Assembly (NCBI GenBank): GCA_033980235.1
Contig: CM067070.1
Location: 25,220,699 to 25,284,698, forward strand
Length of the DNA: 64,000 bases
Origin: Diadema setosum
Taxonomy: Eukaryota > Echinodermata > Echinoidea > Diadematoida > Diadematidae
Direction of reading: 5' to 3'
The number at the start of each line of letters is the position of its first letter. The stretch's first letter is position 1. The translations under genes and the position numbers were made by a program. This document shows, piece by piece, positions 38,301 to 47,900 of this stretch. A model generated the notes under the pieces. The model was given only the letters and a program-made list of their open reading frames with translations. It was not told the origin of the DNA and did not search any database.

Positions 38301-41300
38301 ATTTATTTATCTATTTATGGAAATATGTGGGGGAGGGGTATGAGGATATGCACCCTCCGACACATTGGAGATTTTATTCAGGTTTGATGCAGCTTCTATG
38401 GTGCGCACTGTTGATGAAATACTAGAATTCTGTTTCTATCAAAAGTGTAAGTAGAATAAAGACTAGTATATTCGAGGCAATAAGCTAGTCGATTTTTTTT
38501 TTTGGGGGGGGGGGGGGGGGGCGGGGACCCCTTTCGACTGGAGAGAGTTTTGCATTTTTATGATCGTCATTAAATGGCATAGTGCACCTTTGGTGTTATA
38601 TTGAGAAAATTGTCTATCCTCATTTCATATTCTCAATACCCCCAACTCCTTCAACACGATGGAGCTTTAACACTTGAATTGAAATGAAAATAATTATATT
38701 CATTTACACATATTTGATGGAATATTTGGGAATTGTTAATCAAAGAGGTATCTGATTCATATCGTGGAAGTGAGCGGTGGAAGGGTTAGGACAGGCAAAT
38801 CACTCTCAATATGAGGGCACTAACTTTTGCATTTTGTAAGTGAAAGATCTAGTGCACACTTTTTGACATATTCAGAAATTTTGTCAATCTCAGAAGAGTA
38901 CAAAGTCTATGGAAAGAGGCCGCACGAGGGATGTTTAGCATTTTTTTTTTAATGATTGCAATTCAATGACAAAGTGCATATACTTCAGGTTGAATATTTG
39001 GAAGTAATGATTGTATAGCCATCCACCCCACCTTCCCCAAGGTGGGTCGGGGGATGCATCCAACCCAACCACTATACCCATGCGGTGCACATTAAGGGAA
39101 AGATTCCGCCGGACCTTCTAAGTTGTTGAATCTCGAACATTATGTTGAATTTCTTTGTCTCTTGGAACAGGCTAAAAACAGCAAACAATAAACAAAAGAC
39201 AATAAACAAACAATAAACAATAAACAAAATAAACAATAAACAAAAACAAATAAACAATAAACAAAATGGCAGCCATTTTGGACAACATTTGATTTTCGCG
39301 AAGAACTCGCGCGGTTTTATTGATACTTACGTGCTTCATGATCTCTGAATAAGTGTTTCATTGGGTTCCTTATGTCTCAAAATATATATTTAGATATTTA
39401 AGTGCGTATTGCGGTTACCTACTTGCAGGGTTATGAGAAAAACAGAAAATGGCAGCCATTTTGGACACCATTTTGAATTTCTGAAAGCGCTTTGAAAGTG
39501 CTTTATGTGTGTTTCAAAATCTCTAAATAAGTTTTATATTTCGTTCCTTGTGATTCAAAACGTATATTTCGACATTCCAAATGTGTACAAGTGAAATTTA
39601 CCGGCAAAACTATGAGAAAAAAAAAATCAGGAAATTTTTTTCCATTTTTGGCCATTTTGGACGCCATCTTGGATTACGGTACTTGTAAGCGCTTCAACAA
39701 CTCCTAATATGTATCTTATTGAGTTCTTCATGGTTCAAAACATATATTTAGACATTTAAATTTTGTATTTGGGATACCTGGTTGAAAAGTTGAATAAGAA
39801 TTTCAGAAAATAGCGGCCATTTTGAACGCCATCTTGGATCATGGTAGTTGCGTGCGTCAACATCTCTTAATATGTATTTTATTGAGTTCCTCACGCTTCA
39901 AAACATATATTTAGAGATTTAAATTTTGTATTTGGGATACCTGGTTGAAAAGCTTTAAAAATTTCTGGAAATGGCGGCCATTTTGGATGCCATCTTGGAT
40001 TGCGGAAAACGTTCAAAGAGGATTTATGAGGACTTTTAGTATGTTATTCTAGACATACTTCTCGAGCTATCCTGAAAAAAATCAGCTTGTTACCAAAAAT
40101 GTCCAGGTTAAAACCAATACTCTTGGACAATCTAGATAATGGGCTCATCTGCGCGATTAAATTCACACAAAGCAACGGCAGTGCTACAGTGAATGTTGTT
40201 GTTGGGGGGGGGGTTACAGAGAATGCTGTATGGTGACGGAAAGACCCCTCGTTATTATTTGGAATAAGCTATGAGACTTAACCAATAATTGAAGACTAAT
40301 ATCGTGACAATTCAGGCTGCACAGAGTCCAATGGTAAGGGAAATCATTGTTACAACAATGGTACACATTTTGATGATTTTATACCTAAAACTTTTCTCAG
40401 TGTTTTCATGTCCCTTAAACGTTTTTCATCCTTCATCACTGACAGGATTTTAAAGTTTTTGAAGGGGAAAGTGAAGCAGAGAGAGGGGGGTACATCACTT
40501 TTTCATCACTGAACTTACCTTTCTATAACGTTTCGTACAAGTGCAGGGCAGAAAGTCGTCTTTTTTCGTTTTTTGTTTTTGTTTTTGTTTTTTATTTTTG
40601 TTTGTTTGTTTTTTTTTTTGTTTTTTTTTTTTTTTTGGGGGGGGGGCTCAGAAGGCTTTTTCGGTCGGTTACTCCCCTCCCCCTCCAACATTCCGCTGAT
40701 GAACAACCTTTGCTCTGTGGTTAGCTGCATGGTCAGGCAAACTCAGTCATGATTATGTGCTAATTTACGACCCTATTCACAACCGAACCGTCTGTAACAT
40801 TCCCTATAAAGTCCCTCCCCTCATGCTTGTGTATATCCATTAAGCATGAAGACCATTGTTATCTACCAAGTCGGACAGGCGTCGGGAAAGCTAAATGGTT
40901 CCTGATTCACTATCCATCTATCTGGGTAAAATTGAAACATGTTTTTCAAATCAAGTTTTCTCGAGCAGGCGTAGATCATTTTTTACGCATGAGATATCTT
41001 CAAAGGAAAAGAAAATGATGGATATTAAGGCGATGATTGTATTTTTGCAAAAGATTGTTGAAAAGGCCTGAAAAACTCACTCACGGTCGCCATTTTGCGC
41101 GTGCAATGAAAATTTGGTAGCACTATGTCTATCGTTCTAACGCAGTCATCTATGAAATATGAACAATAAGGGCGCGTTTATTCCAAGCATGGTAACGGTA
41201 ACGGTCACTTTTTTTTTCAATGGTGCGCCAAAAGGGAATCGTATCTGGTTCTGTTTTTTTTTTTAAAAAAAATCAGTTATTCGATACAAAATCACCCAAA

Positions 41301-44300
41301 ATGTTAGTCTTATGTCAAAATCAGGACCAGCCAAATCAATAGTTAAAAGATTGATTTTGTAACAAATTATTAGCGGGGAAATGACATTGCAACAGAACCA
41401 TGATGTAGACATGGTTCCTTTTGGCATACCATAGCAAAAAGCCCGGACCGTTGCCGTTTAATACTGTGCTCGGTTTAAACGGACCTGACGTTGTGCACCA
41501 AATGAAGGAAGAGAAGAGCATATTTCCATTGATGTACATTTCATAAAGAAAATTTGTGATTACGCCCACGGATCGCAAAAAAAAAAAAAAAAAAAAAAAA
41601 AACGATATATCGCTACGGCGACTGATATGCCTCCGCCATAATGCATGGTTCTCCTAATAGGTCTATAGTACAATGTCCTGACAATGTGTGATGACTGTTT
41701 CACACAATTGGCAAAATATCAAAATGACAGGTTTGCCACAAATGTGCTGAATGTTCACTTTCCTAGAACTAGGTTCAATTGGATGAATTATTCAAATGTC
41801 AGAGTGCAGGTATTTGGGGAACTGATGATTTTTACTTGACTTTTGAACATTTTATAAGTTTATGCTTTGAGTAATTTTCAAGGTATTGAGGAAAAGTATA
41901 ATTTCAGTATCAAATGGGAAAATAGCATTATCTAAACCTGGTCCTCGACCTTTGACCTCACAGTTCCACAGAGAATCACTGTTAGGTAGAACATGCATTA
42001 ATATGTAAGTTTCATGATGATACCTTGAGTTACTTTCGAGATATGGAGGAAAAAGTGCAATTTAGCACTTTCACTTGACCTTTTACCTTTTGACCTTTGA
42101 CCTTTTGGCAAGAAACTTCCCCAAAAATATATATATTGGGTAATACATGCCATACATCAAGTTTTTTTAAAAAACCTTCAGGCATACTGCATTTTAAGGA
42201 AAGTAGTGATATTTTGAGGAGTTGACCTTGACCTTTGACCCCCTGACCTTTGACCCATGACCCCCCAACTTCCCTAGATAATCACTGCCCATCGGTACAA
42301 GCGTATATACTAAGTTCCATGAAGATACCTTGAACCATTTGCGAGATATGGAGAAAAACATGAAATTTCTATTTTTTTTCCACAAAATAACCTGTTACCT
42401 TTGACCTTTGACCCTGTGACCCTAAAATCCACACAAAGTATTATCTTCCAAGGATATACCCTCATACCAAGTTTGATGTAAAACCACCACACGGTTCTTG
42501 AGATATCGACAAAAACAAAACGGGACGGGCGGACGGACGTACGTGCGTACGGACGTACGGACGGACGGACGGACGGACGACCCGAAAACATAATGCCTCC
42601 GGCCACTTCGTTGCGGAGGCATAAAAAAAAAATGCCACGAAACGCGGTTTCATTTTTTTTTCTGGGACACGCTGTATACTTGTATTACTTTTGAGTGTGC
42701 GCATGTGTGTGTATGTGTATGTGTGTGTCTGTGTTGTTTGTATTTGTCTAATATAAGGTTGGGCGCGTTGCAACCGTACATTCCACCCTTTCACTTGTTT
42801 TTTGTTTTGTTTTGTTTTGTTTATATTCTTATGTAGGATCAGAGGTTCAAGAGATCTCTCTACCAGTGACCCCAAATATAATACCTCTGAACAAATGGAA
42901 CTGGCCACTGATTTTCATTACAACTTCGAGGATTGTGTGGAAAGTCAATGTTCCTCACGCCTGCGCAGTAGACGTTCGGGCCTTTCGAAGATTCCCGCCA
43001 GACAGATTTGCCCTCGTCACTCATTTCCGATCTGACGGAAGCGTGCATAGCTTGTTGGCCTCCATCACCACACGAGCAAGCTTCTTTGCGCGCTTTAAAA
43101 TGCGGACCATTTGGATAGAGCTTGAGCACAAGCATGCATTCGATGACTTCACAGTTTTTTCCAACTGCGAAAAAGGTGATTTTTTGTAGATTTGTTTCAG
43201 TTCATTAAATCTACCTTCTTCATCTAATTCTTCTTCCATGATTTAAAAAAGACTAAGACCTTGGAAACGTTGGCTTAAGCTTACATGAAAACGAGCATAG
43301 CCCCCCCCCCCCAAAAAAAAAAAAAAAAAATAATAATAATAGCTCACAAGAATTGCCTTTGGCCAAAAAAAACAAACAAACACAACGCGGTGGTGCATTT
43401 GATTTGTCAGAGTCAGTTTAAGTGCTCGTATGTGAAACGGTAGGCCTATACAAAGTTGTGTGATTTTGCTTTACTGCTCAATTTTGAAAAATGTAATATC
43501 TATATTATCTTAGTGATGCTTAGTAATTCAGAAATCATAATACTCAGGGGAAAATAACGATCGTTAATAATTGAGTGAATTTTTAATGAAGAATACCCTA
43601 GTCTCTAAAAATAATACTTTCTCGTCACCCTAATGGGTGTCAAACACTGACGCAAATCACGCAACAACAACAATCTCGATATTTTTCGTGGGGAGGGGGC
43701 AACTTGAATAGCCAGCGTATCGTCCTACTTTGTTTCTTTAGAATTTGCCAGAAATGTCACCAAAATGTGCATCCGATCGCTGCTCTGTTGCTGCGCTTTG
43801 AATAGATATTAGATTTTAAAATAATCTGACATGTATAAAGGTATGGAGCAATTTTATCATTTACTGGGAGCTTGTGTTTGTCTCTTTTTATATAAACTAA
43901 CCAGCGTATGTCTTACATATTTTACTGAAAAAAAAAACCCAAAACATTCACAATGTGCATTAGATCGCTATTTGACTTTCAACTCTTAAAATGCAACTGG
44001 CTGCCTCGTGCAAAAGGCATGTTTCATTTTCAAATAATGCGCAGTACAGAAAGGAAATCATGCAACAATTAAAGGCTTAGTTGCTTCCGTTCTTACCTCT
44101 TTTTTTTTTTCCTTTGGAGGGTAAAGAAAACCTCACTGAATTTGGGGTGAGTTCCCCCCCCCCCCCCCCCCCCCCCCCCGCCGGGCGTTCAATGCTCCGA
44201 GTATTCGACGCGGTTTGTGTAGACTTGGGACTGCAACATTGTTATTGTACCCGGGCCTCCCGTGCATTGTTTGCACGGAAATGCCACTGATTATGTGAAA

Positions 44301-44913
44301 TAAAAGAGCACACGTTCTGAATGATGCCACATCTTAACGATGCCACATCATACGCCAAAGTGCACCAAAACTGATTTCGCCAAGTTTGAATTTGAATATT
44401 CTATGCAAGTTTATCAAAAGCTAACAAAAATAAGATTGTGAACATTTAGCGCAAATTCGTAGTAATGATAATATTTAAGGTCATGCAGTTTGCCGGAAGA
44501 GCCATATCTCTTAGGATAGTTGCCTAAATCACATGTCTAAATATTATTGATAGAATAAAAAGTTGCTTCCGTTAAACCATGAAATGGTTTGAGTTTGCAC
44601 CGATAACCATTTCAAACCAGCTTAATACTATGACACTCGTTTGGGTTGACATGCGTTTAATTTTGAACCATTTACGAGCTAATGACACCTTTTTCAATAC
44701 AAAGAAACATTTTCCCCAGTAATCATTGTTTGTTTGTTTGTTTGTTTGGGTTTTTTTTTTTCATTTTGAAATTTCACATGCTCTTCTGCAGAGCTACGAC
44801 CAGGCTGCTTCCAGGGATTGTGTGGAGTTCACAGCATGTGTCTTAATTACCAGAACGGCTTCATTTGTGATTGCGGCTTTGGGTACTCTGGTACTTACTG
44901 TCTCCATGGTAAG

Positions 44914-44952
<39 letters not shown>

Positions 44953-47900
44953 TCACACACACACACACACACACACATGCATGCATAGAGCCTTTATGCA
45001 TATATCTATATCCATCTATATATATAAAAATATAAAGGTGTACACGCATATATGATTATATCAATAATACTACATAATTGAGGTTTGAATTTTCTTCAGT
45101 TTGTCTCCCTCTGAAAATTCCACATAATCATACATGCATGTGTGACGTAGCTTTGCATAGAAAACCCCATTACAATAACTAATCATATCAAATATCATAA
45201 TAGGCCCGTTATCAAATCATACAATGTATCAAAGTCATCAATGGTCATGAGCAAAATTCTTTAACGCGTTCAAATTGTCTTTGTGCACGAAAAACTTTGA
45301 ACAAACAAAATCTCTATAGCAAGAGTTGCATATCGAAGAAATCAGTTGTATTGCGAATGTTTGTTCCAACGAGTTTTATGTTGAGTAATCCTTGCCTAAC
45401 TCTTGTGCATTAAATCTATTTTGAGAATATGTTGACGCATGTCTACTTTCATTGTGTGATTTGAACCTGATGCCTGATTTCCATTTCCTTTGTAGCTGAC
45501 GAAGACACGCTAGCTACCATTCGAAATGTCAGTGACAGCAGTTTGGACGTGATGGTTTGCAAGTCTTCGCAGTTATGCTCGCGGAAAGGTTGTGGAACTC
45601 AGGTCAGTCTTTATGACCATCTTGGGTCCTGCAGTTGCGACAAAGACTGTGAGGTTTTCAATGACTGCTGCTGGGACTATACCTCGGTATGCCAAAACTC
45701 TAACCACGACGTTTCGGACCAGTCTGGTGGAACTGGCGTGTTAGGAATTGGAGGCTCATTTGGTATAGCAAGTGAGTCTGGAATTGCCGGCAGTTCGTCA
45801 CTTTCTACCCGAGATGTCGCTTTCTTAGAAGGATATGAAATTCCAGACACGGTCAAACCCGAATATATGTCCTGTTTGCCAGCCAAGGTGTTTTCGTACA
45901 ACTTTGTGACGCGATGCCCCGAGGACTGGCCACCATTTTCCGAAGAGAGAACTAAGTGTGAGTTGCTCCCTGATGTTAATGACACGCTGACGATCGTACC
46001 CGTTTCTTTGGGAGGCGCTGTCACTTTCAAGAATGTTTACTGTGCTTTATGTCACGGTGTGTCTCCCCCAGATCTCACAGGATGGAAAGTGAACATTCAC
46101 TGTGGAACGGATGTTCAAGAGGACGAAACGAATGTAATTATGGAGCGCTACAGGCGAGGAATGTGCACCTTGAGATTTGATGACGACAGCGTACGTTGTG
46201 ACACATGCTCTGCTCTTAGACACTGCTTCGCTCCTGAAATACGCACGTGCCCCACACACTACGAAGGCCTGGTGGTCAAGGAAGGGTGCGAGCGATTCCG
46301 TGCGCCTTTCGCTGACTATAGAAAACAAGAAACATATGAGAATATTTACCGTAATATGTATTGCTTCGAGTGTAACAATCCCAATCATACAAGTTCAGGA
46401 GTCGAAACATGCATATCTCCTACCGTGATCACACGTGCGCCCATCGCAGGATTTCCACTAACAATCCTGGTGAACTTCCAGGATAGGAACATAGTACGAG
46501 TAAACAATGATGGGAGTGTCGTCCAAGACGAGAATGAGTTGTGTGGCAAAGGACAGGTGTTTGACGTGTTTAACGGTGTATGTCGCACAATTTCATGTTC
46601 TCCGGGATACCAACTTCTTAAAGGGCAGTGTGCGATGGAGGTCAACTGTGACACCGCCAAGTTCAGCTTTGAAATCAGCTACAGAGTGCAAAATTTGACT
46701 CAGTGCGACTCGATAGCACACGTGGAAAGAGTTACCGACTGCTTGGCACACACAGTAGGGATTCCAGTCGAGAATATCTCCTTCGTTCCACCACTCAGTA
46801 ATGACTCCATTGCCAATTTCTGCTTTCCGCCACCTGCAGACGTGAATCCATTTCTTCGTTACAAAATTGAAACGGTCCTATCGGTTACAGATTCTATCAG
46901 ACGTATCGTCAGTTTAACCACTCAACACGAGAGTGTATGCGACGGGCATGGCTTGCAGTACCACGTCATTTGTTCGACAGCTCATGAGAATATAGAATGC
47001 TCTGGTGACTGGTCACCCTTGGCAACGGCCATCAATATGGCATTGAAAATGGTTGGTGATGGACAGTACTTGGTATACCGACGGAATGAAGACGGACGAA
47101 ATCCTGCACACATGGCTGTGCGACTGGTAGGAACTGTTTGGCCTCAAATTGATGAAGATAGACACAGTTTTCATAGAGAAGCACTTGAAATCTGTACGAA
47201 TACGACCACGGTCGGACGATTTCAGCAATCTTTATTTTGTCCCATTTTGACACTCAACATGTCCGACTTTCGGGTACTGATGATAGGTAACAAGACATTG
47301 CTTTTACACGTGAAGTCAGACAGACTTTTCGATTCTTCGGAATTCAGACTTGTCGACAATGAGACTGTCCAAGTGTGCTCATTCATGTCCAGTGAGGGCC
47401 TTGGGAACGACTCCCTGACGGCGAACTTCTTGGAGTACACCGACGGCCAAAGCATCATGAGTACTTTCTGCGTGACCGTATCCCTCGTTTCTGTTGCTGT
47501 AACACTGCTGACGTATATCATGTTCCCATCGCTCCGTAGGCTCACAAGTGCTAAGTTGGTGATGTGCCTCTGTGTATTTCTCTTCACTGGGCAACTGCTG
47601 ACGGTGGTTGGATCCTACGCACACTTCTCCCCAATTCTTTGCAAGACAGTATCGGTCATCACACACTACTCGTGGATAGCTGTCTTTGCTCTGACCAACT
47701 CTCTGGCGTTTGACCTCCATCGGACATTCGGCGCCAGGAACAACTTTGCCTTTGCCCAAACGAGCTTGCAAGCGCTTTTCCGACACATGATTTACTTTCT
47801 TGGTGTGCCAATCTGCGTTATCGTCCCCTGTCTATACTTAGATGTGATCCACGACGGAGGTTTCGTGCACTACACTATTGGGGAATTATGTTGGATTGGA

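Larger units (their letters stand above)
36228..40134. mobile_element. 3.9 kb composite element with inverted ~165-bp unit arrays
   Basis: The left arm (36228 to about 37115) and the right arm (about 39265-40134) are inverted copies beginning with GTCCAAGAGCATT on the left and ending with its counterpart AATACTCTTGGAC. Each arm holds three to five tandem units of about 165 bp, each with the motif AAGATGGCGTCCAAAATGGC (left at 36369, 36534, 36696, 37101; right, reversed, near 39268, 39446, 39646, 39810, 39972). A minisatellite fills the centre. Confidence 0.85.
30188..42836 (+). other. Intron 9, 12.6 kb of nested repeats
   Basis: No exon was found between EGF 5 and CUB-like 5, and the strict alternation of modules does not require one. 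It holds, in order, a tRNA-like foldback (30781-30971), a 4.8 kb TIR element (31029-35811), a 3.9 kb inverted-arm element (36228-40134) with an inner minisatellite, T/G homopolymers (40560-40650), and a 1 kb element with DR1-like sites (41626-42624). The parts 30188-30720, 35812-36227 and 40135-41625 show only AT-rich DNA and simple repeats. Confidence 0.8.

Noticed and set aside
42310..42908. Minus-strand frames rich in RPSVRP
   Set aside because: They are translations of a GGAC tandem run in a mobile element.
44726..45055. Open frame over the EGF 6 region
   Set aside because: It reads a different frame. The EGF cysteines appear only in the frame starting in phase 1 at 44792.
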